From NCBI RefSeq assembly GCF_013409985.1, contig NZ_JACCBY010000006.1, forward strand, positions 124,001 through 188,000: a stretch of DNA of 64,000 bases, read 5' to 3'. How positions within the stretch are numbered: position 1 is the first letter of the stretch; every line of letters begins with the position of its first letter. The notes beneath the pieces are model-generated. The model ran no database searches and was not told the origin of the DNA. It was given only the letters and a program-made list of their open reading frames with translations. The translations under genes were made by a program, and so were the position numbers. The DNA comes from Sphingomonas melonis. Its GTDB lineage: Bacteria; Pseudomonadota; Alphaproteobacteria; Sphingomonadales; Sphingomonadaceae. Below, in pieces: positions 17,892 to 26,499 of this stretch.

Positions 17892-19375
17892 CACCGCTGG
17901 AGTACAAAGCGCTGGCGGCCGCACGCCGCCAGCGCCTCAGTCTCTTCCTCGTCAAGGCGTTCGAGACACTGCATCCGGGCGAACGGCCATTGCAGTGCGG
18001 CTGGTACATTCAATCCATGTGCTACGCGCTCGAGCAAGTCGAACGCGGGGAGGAGCGGCGGCTCGTAATCACGGTGCCGCCCCGCCACCTGAAGTCGGTC
18101 ACTGCCTCCGTTGCGTTTGTCGCATGGGCGCTAGGGCGTGACCCGACGTTGAAGATCATGGTCGCAAGCTACAGCCAGGAGCTCTCCCGGCAGCATGCCG
18201 TCCAATGTCGGACCCTGTTGGAGTCTGCATGGTATCAGCGTCTCTTTCCGAACACGCGGATCGCTGATGGTGGCAATCGCGCGCTTGAAGTCGTCACCAC
18301 GCGTGGGGGCATGCGCAAGGGCGTCTCGGTCGGCGGTTCGGTTACCGGTTTCGGTGCCGACCTCATCATCGTCGACGACTGCATGAAGGCCGACGACGTG
18401 AAGAGCGTCACCAGCCGCGAGGAGGTCAAGGGTTGGTTCGGCAATACCCTATTCACGCGCCTCAACGACAAGCAAACTGGGCGCATCCTGTCGATCCAGC
18501 AGCGCCTTCACGAAGACGATCTGCCCGCGATGCTGCTCGAGCGCGGCTACCGTCACCTCAACCTGCCCGCGATTGCGGAACGCGAGGAAGAGGTCCCGAT
18601 CGGGCCGGGGCGCGTCCACCGACGCGCGGTTGGCGATCTGCTCAACCCGGCCCGCGAGGATCGCGCTTTACTCGATCGCATCCGGCGTGAACTCGGGCCG
18701 GCCGTCTTCTCGGCGCAATATCAGCAGGATCCGGTTGCGCCAGAAGGCAATGCGATCAGGATGGAGTGGTTCAGGACGTATGACGAGGCCCCGGCTCGCA
18801 ACGCCTTCACGAAGGTCATCCAGAGCTGGGACACCGGCATGAGCGCGGCTCCCACCAGCGACTTTTCCGTTTGTACGACCTGGGGATTCCGGACCGAAAA
18901 ATGGTACCTCCTCGACGTCTACCGCCAGCGGCTCGACTTCCCGGACCTACGCAACGCGATGATCCGGCTCTGGCGGCAGTGGAAGCCCGACCGGGTGCTC
19001 ATCGAAGACGCCGGTGCAGGCAAATCCGTCGCGCAGGACATAAGGCTGTCCGGTGAGTTCATGCCGAAGCTGTGCAAGGTCGCAATTGACAAGATGTCGC
19101 GTTTCACCGGTTGCTTCGGCGAGATCGAGGCAGGGAACATCCTTCTGCCGGTTGAGGCACCATGGCTGGACGAGCTCCGCAAGGAGCTACGCGCCTTCCC
19201 GCACGGGCGACACGACGACCAGGTCGATAGCCTGAGCCAGTTCATCAACCATCAAAAACGCCACTGGGCGTGGGTGATTACGGAGATCGATCCGGTTACC
19301 CAGCGGGTTCGGCGTCCGATCCACCACTCGTATCGCCCCTGGGGGCGTCCTGCCGACCCACCACGGCCTGCATAA
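17888..19375 (+). CDS. Phage terminase large subunit
   Basis: DNA-packaging ATPase/nuclease of 495 residues. Walker A-like VPPRHLKS lies at residues 63-70 and Walker B LIIVDDC near residue 160. The RNase-H-like nuclease domain has acidic residues in IQSWDTGMSAAPTSDFS, VLIEDAGAGKSVAQ and HDDQVDSLSQF. All key motifs look intact and the length is normal. No portal, capsid or tail gene follows, so this is a cassette remnant or a terminase kept for another use. Confidence 0.92.
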   Translation: MTPLEYKALAAARRQRLSLFLVKAFETLHPGERPLQCGWYIQSMCYALEQVERGEERRLVITVPPRHLKSVTASVAFVAWALGRDPTLKIMVASYSQELSRQHAVQCRTLLESAWYQRLFPNTRIADGGNRALEVVTTRGGMRKGVSVGGSVTGFGADLIIVDDCMKADDVKSVTSREEVKGWFGNTLFTRLNDKQTGRILSIQQRLHEDDLPAMLLERGYRHLNLPAIAEREEEVPIGPGRVHRRAVGDLLNPAREDRALLDRIRRELGPAVFSAQYQQDPVAPEGNAIRMEWFRTYDEAPARNAFTKVIQSWDTGMSAAPTSDFSVCTTWGFRTEKWYLLDVYRQRLDFPDLRNAMIRLWRQWKPDRVLIEDAGAGKSVAQDIRLSGEFMPKLCKVAIDKMSRFTGCFGEIEAGNILLPVEAPWLDELRKELRAFPHGRHDDQVDSLSQFINHQKRHWAWVITEIDPVTQRVRRPIHHSYRPWGRPADPPRPA

Positions 19376-19573
19376 CGACTGTGGCGGAGTGGCGGCGTTC
19401 GGCGTGGCGGCTCCGGCCGCGCACGTGGGTCCGGTATTCGTGGCGACAGCTTCGGCCTGATCAACGATAGTGGCAAATACTGGTGATGACTGGGGGACGA
19501 AACACGCACATAAAATCATCTGTTCACGTACCCGTCGCGCACCGGAGCCTGTGAAAGCGCCGGTTAAGCAACG

Positions 19574-20086
19574 TCATTCCGCCATTACCAAGTCACCCGT
19601 GGAGCCTGTACAGCCCCGAGTCGCCCAAAGGCCGTCAAACGATGTTCGATCGACCATGTCTGTCTCAACAACGGCTTCTCCGGCGTTGACGCCTATGAAG
19701 CGGACGTAACCGGCCATTGCGCCAAAGCTGTTGCGAGAGTTGACCTCCCCGCAGACGACCAGTCTCCCAGCGTTCATGCTATAGACTCTCAAGTTGCGAT
19801 ATTCGGCAGAGCCGGCGTCTTTCAAATGAAATTCAACAGCTGCTTTACTGTTCCTAAGCGCTTCAGCCGCAGGATTGGGATGCAAAAGGCCGTATAGAAC
19901 GAGAAAGAATATGCCGAGTCCGATCATCCCGATGACCGTCAGGATGACGCGGCTTATGCTCCACTGGTTTGCATTATGAAGGTTAGGTCTCTCGTGATGG
20001 ACCATTGCCGCCGGTATGCAGGCTTGGGCGTTATTCGGTTGGCGCTTGAACTCGCTGCTTCCGCCTGCGCCGTTGCCGAAAGACAT
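19574..20086 (-). CDS. Hypothetical single-pass membrane protein
   Basis: A protein of 170 residues from an ATG at 20086 with an AGGAGGT ribosome site. A polar N-terminus of about 45 residues is followed by one membrane segment (about 54-75, VILTVIGMIGLGIFFLVLYGLL). The extracytoplasmic domain of about 90 residues has the pattern FHLKDAGSAEYRNLRVY ... VVCGEVNSRNSFGAMAGYVRFI, which resembles small secreted domains with a substrate-mimic beta fold. I do not recognise a named family. It faces away from the small XRE gene. Confidence 0.6.
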   Translation of the reverse strand: MSFGNGAGGSSEFKRQPNNAQACIPAAMVHHERPNLHNANQWSISRVILTVIGMIGLGIFFLVLYGLLHPNPAAEALRNSKAAVEFHLKDAGSAEYRNLRVYSMNAGRLVVCGEVNSRNSFGAMAGYVRFIGVNAGEAVVETDMVDRTSFDGLWATRGCTGSTGDLVMAE

Positions 20087-20207
20087 AATTACTGACCTCC
20101 TGTCGACTATCAGTGACAGCAGCCATGCGGAAGTACCGTGAGAAATCAACGGGAATGTCACTGATCGTCTGTAGATCAATCGTCGACAGCGCGGTCTTCA
20201 GGCGGGT

Positions 20208-20411
20208 GTGGATGTTCGCCAGCGCCTTGCCACCAACCTGCGCCGCCTGCGGAACCAGCATGGCTGGAGCCAGGAGGACTATGCCGATCGCGCCGGCATC
20301 CACCGCACTTATGTAAGCGATCTCGAGCGCGCCGCTCGCAATCCGACGATCACGCTGGTCGAGAAGCTCGCCGTACCCTTTGATCTTACGGCAAGCGACC
20401 TGATCGCCTGA
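20208..20411 (+). CDS. Small XRE-family HTH regulator
   Basis: A 67-residue protein that is essentially one helix-turn-helix domain (LRRLRNQHGWSQEDYADRAGIHRTYVSDLERAARNPTITLVEKLA). It starts at GTG 20208. It resembles repressor-like controllers of restriction-modification or mobile elements. Given its place between the terminase and the recombinase, it probably controls element genes. Confidence 0.8.
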   Translation: MDVRQRLATNLRRLRNQHGWSQEDYADRAGIHRTYVSDLERAARNPTITLVEKLAVPFDLTASDLIA

Positions 20412-20484
20412 TCGCGGGTGCCTAAAAAGCTGCGTCTCGACTTCTGAATGCTTCCCGGGCCTTGGTCCGGGCAGGAGGCAGGCG

Positions 20485-20679
20485 ATGACCGCAGACGAGA
20501 TGATCAGGATCCAGATGACGGCCGCGGGCATGCTCATGGAGGACCTCTCCGCCAAGATGGTGCTCGACCCGCTCCACCCCGACCGGCCGCAAGAGTTGCG
20601 CGAGCTAGCGGTAGATCTGAACACCATCGCAGAGGCGGTGGACTCTATCCGCCGTGTTGGACCTGCAGGCCGTGAGTGA
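20485..20679 (+). CDS. Small hypothetical protein
   Basis: A 64-residue acidic helical protein (MTADEMIRIQMTAAGMLMED...). The gene is supported mainly by a good AGGAGG site seven bases before the ATG. It ends a few bases before the convergent recombinase gene. No family is recognised. Confidence 0.5.
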   Translation: MTADEMIRIQMTAAGMLMEDLSAKMVLDPLHPDRPQELRELAVDLNTIAEAVDSIRRVGPAGRE

Positions 20680-20686
20680 AGACGCG

Positions 20687-22351
20687 TCACCGGCCTCGTG
20701 CTGGTAGCAGCGTCGCGATCTGCGTCTCCCAGTCGGTGACAATAGCGCCTTCGGCGGTCAGGCTAGCAACGGTCACCCCGGCGCGCTGACGCCCGGCAAG
20801 GATCGCTTCGGTGACGGCAGGCGCCAAGAAGGCGAGCCGAAGCACACGCGCGACATAGGAGCTGGTCACGCCTTCGCGTGCGGCGAGTTCGCTGGTGCTG
20901 ATCTTGCCGCCGCGCAACATGCCCCACCAACGCCGGGCCTGGACAAGCACACGTATCAGCGAGCGGTCGGGTGTGGCCCGTGCGGTGGCGCCGCTGTCCT
21001 GCACCAGCCGCAATGCGCGACCTGACCGCGTCAGCCGGGCAGCACAGCCGATCTCGAGGGTGGCTGGCGCGTCGGCATGCTGGTCCATGCCAAGGGCGCG
21101 GCCAAACGCTGTCGTGTCGCAGGTGAGCGTCACCGTGGCGTCGCCGACCTGCACCGTAGTTACGATGGCGCGAAGGGCAGGGGAACGGCGCTCGCCGAGC
21201 TGCTCGGCCAATGCCTCACAGCGTGCGTGCAGGTCCGCCACCTGATGAACCTGCACGTCGAGCGCCGCCATGGTGGCAAGTTCGAGCGGCTGACGAACAA
21301 GCTGCTGCATCCGCTCAACGACGAGCGCCTCAATTTCCCTCGCCGGTATCCGCACTCCGGCGTCGCTGGTCGCTTGCTGCAGCGCCCGGCTGACATAGTA
21401 GCGATGGCGCACCTTGTTCTTGGTCGCGTGCGTCGCAACCAGGGGCTCACCGTTGCCATCGACGATCCTGCCCGCCAGCGGGCTGCTCTCGACAATACCA
21501 GCACGGGTGCGGTGACCCCGAAGATGGTCGGCAAGCATCGCCTGCACGGCGGCAAAGGTCGCCTCGTCGATGATCGCGGCGTGCAGCCCGGAATAGACCT
21601 TGTCCTTGTGGCCGATCCTGCCGGTGTAGATGACGTTCTTGAGGATCTGGTAGAGCTGGCCGCGGGTGAAGGCGCCGCCGCCGAGCGGCTTGCCGCCAAC
21701 CGTGGTTCTAGGTGGTACCGTCACCCCGCTTCGTGCCAGTTCCTCCATCAAGCGCCGCACGCTGCCGAGCGCCAGATATCGCCCGTAGAGATGACGCACG
21801 AGCGTGGCGTGTTCCTCGACGATGACGAGGCTGCGGTCATTGGGAGCATAGCCAAGTGGCGGTGTACCGCCCATCCACATGCCACGCGCCTTCGACGCTG
21901 CGATCTTGTCGCGGATCCGCTCGGCGGTGACCTCGCGCTCGAATTGCGCGAACGACAGCAGCATGTTGAGGGTGAGGCGACCCATGCTGGTCGTGGTGTT
22001 GAACGACTGGGTGACCGACACGAAGCTCGTACCCGCGGCATCGAACGTCTCGACCAGCTTGGCAAAGTCGAACAGCGAGCGGGTCAGCCGGTCGACCTTG
22101 TAGACGACGATGATGTCGACCCGGCCAGCGGCCACTTCGGCGAGCAGGCGCTTGAGGGCAGGGCGCTCGAGCGTACCGCCCGACAGCCCGCCATCGTCAT
22201 AGATCTCCGGCAGCGCCGACCAGCCCTCGCTGGCCTGACTCAGGATATAGGCGGCGCAGGCCTCGCGCTGTGCATCGAGGCTGTTGAAGCTCTGTTCCAG
22301 ACCGTCGTCCGAGGACTTCCTGGTGTAGATCGCGCAACGCACCGTCTTCAT
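20687..22351 (-). CDS. Large serine recombinase
   Basis: Site-specific recombinase of 554 residues. The N-terminal resolvase domain begins CAIYTRKSSDDGLEQSFNSLDAQREAC, quoted here as the YTRKSS block with the catalytic serine at residue 13 or 14, followed by VDIIVVYKVDRLTRS and FAQFEREVTAERIRDKI. A recombinase domain (PPLGYAPNDRSLVIVEEHA) and a zinc-ribbon-like/C-terminal region follow. The ATG at 22351 overlaps the DUF2924 stop (ATGA), so the longer frame from 22444 is rejected. It is the likely integrase of the element. Confidence 0.92.
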   Translation of the reverse strand: MKTVRCAIYTRKSSDDGLEQSFNSLDAQREACAAYILSQASEGWSALPEIYDDGGLSGGTLERPALKRLLAEVAAGRVDIIVVYKVDRLTRSLFDFAKLVETFDAAGTSFVSVTQSFNTTTSMGRLTLNMLLSFAQFEREVTAERIRDKIAASKARGMWMGGTPPLGYAPNDRSLVIVEEHATLVRHLYGRYLALGSVRRLMEELARSGVTVPPRTTVGGKPLGGGAFTRGQLYQILKNVIYTGRIGHKDKVYSGLHAAIIDEATFAAVQAMLADHLRGHRTRAGIVESSPLAGRIVDGNGEPLVATHATKNKVRHRYYVSRALQQATSDAGVRIPAREIEALVVERMQQLVRQPLELATMAALDVQVHQVADLHARCEALAEQLGERRSPALRAIVTTVQVGDATVTLTCDTTAFGRALGMDQHADAPATLEIGCAARLTRSGRALRLVQDSGATARATPDRSLIRVLVQARRWWGMLRGGKISTSELAAREGVTSSYVARVLRLAFLAPAVTEAILAGRQRAGVTVASLTAEGAIVTDWETQIATLLPARGR

Positions 22352-22761
22352 GCGGCCACCGCCTTCTTCTTGAGACCGAAGAAGGCAGGGCCCGACCAAC
22401 GCGTGCCGGTGATTGCGCGGGCAACCTCGCTCAGCGAGCGCCATTCGCGCTCATCCCAGCGGATCACCTGATCCTCGCCGACGGTGACGACGTGAACCCG
22501 GCCCTGCCACTCGCGCACCAGCCGCATGCCAGGCGCCGCTGCCTGCGTCCGGGTCTGGCCGCGGCCAAGCTGGTCGAGTGTCTGGCTCGTCATGCGCGCT
22601 AACCCGGCAGAGGAGCGCGCCTGGATCTCCCAGGCGACTGCCAGCCGCAGCATCTTCGGGCTCACCTTGGGTGCCGGGCTGCCGACGAGACTGCGCCATC
22701 GCTGGCGGAGTGCATCGGAGGGTAGCGTCCCCAGTTCCGCGAGAGTGCTGGCCATGTCCAT
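22348..22761 (-). CDS. DUF2924 domain protein
   Basis: A protein of about 137 residues with the DUF2924 pattern (LRQRWRSLVGSPAPKVSPKMLRLAVAWEIQ; REWQGRVHVVTVGEDQVIRWDEREWRSLSEVARAITGTRWSGPAFFGL, given in part). It is regularly found just before large serine recombinases in alphaproteobacterial elements and may assist recombination or DNA binding. Its ATG at 22761 overlaps the DUF3489 stop, and its own stop overlaps the recombinase start, so the three genes are one coupled operon. Confidence 0.88.
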   Translation of the reverse strand: MDMASTLAELGTLPSDALRQRWRSLVGSPAPKVSPKMLRLAVAWEIQARSSAGLARMTSQTLDQLGRGQTRTQAAAPGMRLVREWQGRVHVVTVGEDQVIRWDEREWRSLSEVARAITGTRWSGPAFFGLKKKAVAA

Positions 22762-23276
22762 CACGCCACTCCGAAGATGCGGTAGCAGGTCATGCCATCG
22801 CGTTTGATCCGCTGGATGCTGTGGCCCTTCTTGCGCAGACCGGTGATGGCGGCGCGGATGGTGTGCGGCAGCCAGCCGGTTGCCGTCATCAACTCAGCCA
22901 CAGGAACACCATCCTTCCGCGCCAGCAGCGTCAACACGGTGGCGATCTTCGTCGGGGCTTTCTCGACGTCGATGATTTCGGGCAGCTGCGCGGAGGCGGC
23001 TTCGCTTGCATTCTCGTCTTCCGCGCTGACCCCGATTGCTGCCATGCCGGCCGCGGTGATGAACACGCCGAAGCGCAGGTCACCGTCTGTACGGTGCACG
23101 GCGACCTGGTCGGTCGTTTCGCGCTCCGCCACCAGCGCCTGACGCACAAGTCCCGCGATGGCCTTGGTGATGCCGCCGCCGCGCTTGATGCTGGCGTGGA
23201 ATGGCAGAACGCTGCCGTCCGCGCGCTGGCAGGCAGCCGCAAGCAAGATGCGCTGGGTGTCACTTAATTTGATCAT
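22761..23276 (-). CDS. DUF3489 domain protein
   Basis: A protein of 171 residues from the ATG at 23276 (GGAGAA site upstream). The N-terminus has LSDTQRILLAAACQRADGSVLPF. The C-terminal DUF3489 winged-helix-like domain has KIATVLTLLARKDGVPVAELMTATGWLPHTIRAAITGLRKKG (given in part). It is the first gene of the DUF3489-DUF2924-recombinase operon and probably a DNA-binding regulator. Confidence 0.87.
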   Translation of the reverse strand: MIKLSDTQRILLAAACQRADGSVLPFHASIKRGGGITKAIAGLVRQALVAERETTDQVAVHRTDGDLRFGVFITAAGMAAIGVSAEDENASEAASAQLPEIIDVEKAPTKIATVLTLLARKDGVPVAELMTATGWLPHTIRAAITGLRKKGHSIQRIKRDGMTCYRIFGVA

Positions 23277-24000
23277 GATGCTGTTCTCCGGCTTGGAGCA
23301 GCACCGCTGCTGCCCCACCAGCCAGAGCCCCGGTGAGCAGCTCACCTGGGGCGGTGCGGGGCGCCTAGTGCCCCGCGGTTCGTGTGATGACGCTGTCGCT
23401 CTGGTGCGCCGTGAAGTCGAATGGAATGTGCAGCGTAAAGCAATTGGATCCTGCACAAGGCAGCGGACAAGCGGGTTTCCGGTGGCTGACCGCCCTGATT
23501 GCGCATCTAAGAGCCAGCGCAAGGTAGGTAATTCTGCACTATTGCTTATCGTGGAGCGGTGCGAGACGGCTCCGAAATGGATGCTAGCGATACCGAAGAG
23601 CTTGTGAAGCTAGTGCAATTGTGCGGTTTGCAAGCGGGTGCGGATCCGCCACAAGTAGGTCAGATTGCCCGTTCTGTAACGATCGTTTCGAGCTCTGCCG
23701 GCCTGGCTTGCTGGCTTCAGCATAGGTCGAGCCACTCAATCCTCAGCCTACGTTGATACCGCGACCGCGATCGCGGACGGATATCTAGAATAGGCGACAG
23801 CTGAACGACCTCTTCCGTAGTCCGCTTGTCGGCCCACGAATGTCGGGACGTGGTGGATAGTGGCTTGTCCGCTTTCGGCGGACGACCGGAAGAAACCGGC
23901 GGTTCGTTCAGCGGGCCGGGGAGGAAGGCTTGACCGCCGGCCGAGGGTGGAAAGCGGATCGTCTGCTTTCGAGTGACACGTCAACACTTTGCCCCTTCGT
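23277..24000. other. Gene-free region with repeats between recombinase operon and GGDEF-EAL gene
   Basis: About 720 bases with no frame that has both a ribosome site and a recognisable product. It contains the 12-bp palindrome CCGCGATCGCGG at 23765-23776 and the GTCCGC hairpin repeat at 23867-23883. The left part should hold the promoter of the DUF3489 operon. Confidence 0.5.
23867..23883. repeat. GTCCGCTTTCGGCGGAC hairpin repeat, copy 1
   Basis: A six-base stem GTCCGC/GCGGAC around TTTCG. The core TCCGCTTTCGGCG recurs at 26158 and a variant (GTCCGCTTCCGG) near 34797, all in gene-free stretches of the accessory region. Confidence 0.5.
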
Positions 24001-25920
24001 TCATACTTGAGGGTCGCAGCCCAGCGATAGGCAAGCGGCCTCTTTACTACACTGATATGCGCCGAATTTATCCGAAATCAGACTTGTCCCCAGACCAATG
24101 TCTTGAAAGTTCAACAAATTCAACGCGAGCATTTCATTTAGCTCCATCGCAGGCATCGGCCTTCCGTATAGGTAACCTTGGCCTTCGACGCAGTTCAGTC
24201 CGACCAGGCACTGCTGCTGCTCTGCGGTTTCGATCCCCTCCACAGTTACTGACAATTGAAACGCATCGGCCAGACGCATGACGGCATCGATTACGACTGC
24301 ATCGCAGGGTGCCGACGCGACTTCCCGCACGAAGCTCTTGTCGATCTTCAATCGCGTTACCGGCAGCTCCTTCAGTAGGCTGAGAGAGGCATAGCCAGTG
24401 CCGAAATCATCGAGCGCGATGCCAATGCCCTGCTCACGAAGCACGCCAAGCGTGGCGGCTACCATAGCGCTGTTCTTGATGGCTATCGTTTCCGTCAGTT
24501 CGATCTCGAGCAACTCCGCCGGAAGCTGATGATCGCTCAGTTTGGCGGCGACCCGTTCACCCAAATCGCCAAGCCGCAGCTGCGCTGCAAACAAATTGAC
24601 AGCGACCCGTAGCGGTGCGCCCGCCGCCAACCATTGGGCGCCTTGGGCAATGGCCGTGCACAACACCCAATGACCGACATCAGCCGCCAGCGGCATCTTG
24701 TCGAGGACCATCAGAAATTGAGCCGGCGATAACAGCCCGCGCTCGGGATGGTCCCAGCGGAGCAGCGCCTCGACACCGACGATCTTCCCGTCGCAAAGCG
24801 TGACTTGGGGCTGGTAATGGACTTTGAACTCGTCGCGTTCGAAGGCGTGTTGCAATTCCGCCTGCATCTGCCGTTGAAACTCGGCATGGTGACGTAGATG
24901 CGGTTCAAAGAAGGCTACGCCTCCTCCGCCCTGCTCCTTTGCTCGATACAGCGCGAGGTCGGCCGAACCCAGCAGGGTCTCCACGGTCGTGCCATGATGA
25001 GGTGCCACCGCGATGCCGATGCTGGCATGAAGCTGGAGATCATCGTCATTGACGCTGAAACCGCGGCTGAAGCTTTGGCGCAGTCTGGTCGCGAGGTGAT
25101 ATGCCTCTCGCGGGTCGCCGATATCGGGCATGAGCAGCGCGAACTCATCGCCGCCAAGACGCGCGAGGAGATGATCAGGGCCGATCTCGTCGCGCAGCCG
25201 TACACCGACGCGGGCGAGCAATTGGTCGCCGACCGCATGCCCGAGTACGTCGTTTACGTCCTTGAAGCCATCGAGGTCGAACAGCAGCACGGTGGCCGAA
25301 TCGCTCCGATGGAGGAGGCGCGCACCTTCATCGTGAAAGCGTACTCTATTCGAGAGCCCGGTCAGCTGGTCGTAATGGGCAAGGCGCTTCAAACGAGCCT
25401 CGTTCTCACTACGCCTGCACTCGCTTCGCCGCAGCTCGAGGCGGTCGACAACGAGTTGCGCCAACTGCTCGAGATGCCGGGCTTGAACCTCATCAAGCGT
25501 GCGAGGGTTGGAAGAAATAATGCAAAGGGTGCCGAGCACATGCCCCGAGGCCACCCGCAGAGGCGCGCCCGCGTAGAACCGGATATACGGCGGTCCGAGC
25601 ACCAGCGCGTTCTGAAAGAATCGCGGGTCTTGCCGCGCGTCCTCGACGACCATGGCTGACTGGCGGTCGAGTGCGTGAGCGCAGAACGAACTCTCCCTGC
25701 TGGTGCAAGACGCATCGAGCCCCGTGCGCGCAGCAAAGAATTGCTGGTGTCGATCAACGATGGAAATCAGGCAAATTTCGCATCCGAACAGCGAGCCGGC
25801 CAGAGCTGCGATGTGCTCGAGCTCCAGATCCTGGAGATCAGCCGCAAGCCCGTAATCGGCAATTGCCGCCAGCCGCTCCATCTCAAAGAACGATAGTTCG
25901 TCCGAATCATTTGAATACAT
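24001..25920 (-). CDS. GAF-GGDEF-EAL cyclic-di-GMP signalling protein
   Basis: A protein of 639 residues with an N-terminal GAF-type sensor domain (about 20-165, with FCAHALDRQSAMVVEDARQDPRF). A diguanylate cyclase domain (about 185-340) has an intact RLGGDEFALL motif and no clear RxxD inhibitory site just before it. The EAL phosphodiesterase domain (about 360-605) keeps GVEALLRW, ELTET, LDDFGTGYASL, LKIDKSFV and TVEGIET. No transmembrane segment is seen, so it is cytoplasmic. Both enzymatic motifs look intact, so it could make or break c-di-GMP. It sits in the accessory region and may be cargo. Confidence 0.92.
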   Translation of the reverse strand: MYSNDSDELSFFEMERLAAIADYGLAADLQDLELEHIAALAGSLFGCEICLISIVDRHQQFFAARTGLDASCTSRESSFCAHALDRQSAMVVEDARQDPRFFQNALVLGPPYIRFYAGAPLRVASGHVLGTLCIISSNPRTLDEVQARHLEQLAQLVVDRLELRRSECRRSENEARLKRLAHYDQLTGLSNRVRFHDEGARLLHRSDSATVLLFDLDGFKDVNDVLGHAVGDQLLARVGVRLRDEIGPDHLLARLGGDEFALLMPDIGDPREAYHLATRLRQSFSRGFSVNDDDLQLHASIGIAVAPHHGTTVETLLGSADLALYRAKEQGGGGVAFFEPHLRHHAEFQRQMQAELQHAFERDEFKVHYQPQVTLCDGKIVGVEALLRWDHPERGLLSPAQFLMVLDKMPLAADVGHWVLCTAIAQGAQWLAAGAPLRVAVNLFAAQLRLGDLGERVAAKLSDHQLPAELLEIELTETIAIKNSAMVAATLGVLREQGIGIALDDFGTGYASLSLLKELPVTRLKIDKSFVREVASAPCDAVVIDAVMRLADAFQLSVTVEGIETAEQQQCLVGLNCVEGQGYLYGRPMPAMELNEMLALNLLNFQDIGLGTSLISDKFGAYQCSKEAACLSLGCDPQV

Positions 25921-26499
25921 GCGTCGCTTCTGCGCCGGAGCGATTGAAGGACGATTAAAGCTGTGCCTGCCGACGTCGTGGCGGCTAACCGTTGCTCGCC
26001 ACCCGGCGTCCCGTGCTTCCAGCCGATCTGGTCTTCCGACAGACCTATCAGGAACGACGCTCCGCTCAAGCGGTCGGTCCGCTCACATGAACGAGCGGCC
26101 GGTATCGGGCCGCCAAATGAGGGGCGTGAATGGCCGGGATTGGTGGAAAGCGGCCGGTCCGCTTTCGGCGCCGACCCTTCCTAAGCCGACGCTCGTTCAG
26201 TCAGTGCGGGGCGGCAGCTAAGTACCCTAATTTCGGACGTTCCCCGCCTAACTCTCAAATCCCGAAACCTGCCGTTAGCAACGCTCCGGAATGGATTGTC
26301 AGCGATCATCGCCAAGGGAAAATGTTGAACATGAGTATTTGCGGCTTCACGAACCGGTTCATTTAAGGTCCGCTCGGGTGGAATAGTTAGATAGACCGAC
26401 AAACAGGCTGGCCCCTCACATTTGCGCGTCATCTCGCTATCGATCACAACCTTTCGCCGGCCGCGCGATAGCTGCGGCTGATCAAAGGTGGCGAGCGGC
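25921..26499. other. Gene-free region with repeat copy
   Basis: About 580 bases between two minus-strand genes. The left end should hold the promoter of the GGDEF-EAL gene and the right end the transcription end of the MBL-fold gene. No credible coding frame is seen. The region includes copy 2 of the GTCCGC repeat. Confidence 0.5.
26157..26177. repeat. GTCCGC repeat, copy 2
   Basis: Contains TCCGCTTTCGGCG, identical to the core of the copy at 23867, flanked by GG/CC so that GGTC...GACC can pair. Nearby sequence (GTGGAAAGCGG) also recurs near 23950 (GTGGAAAGCGGAT). Confidence 0.5.

Noticed and set aside
21077..22471. Plus-strand frame of 464 codons opposite the serine recombinase
   Set aside because: The recombinase on the other strand has intact catalytic motifs; this translation has none.
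23158..23756. Short plus-strand frames in the DUF3489 upstream region
   Set aside because: No ribosome site, family or context support; part overlaps the DUF3489 gene.
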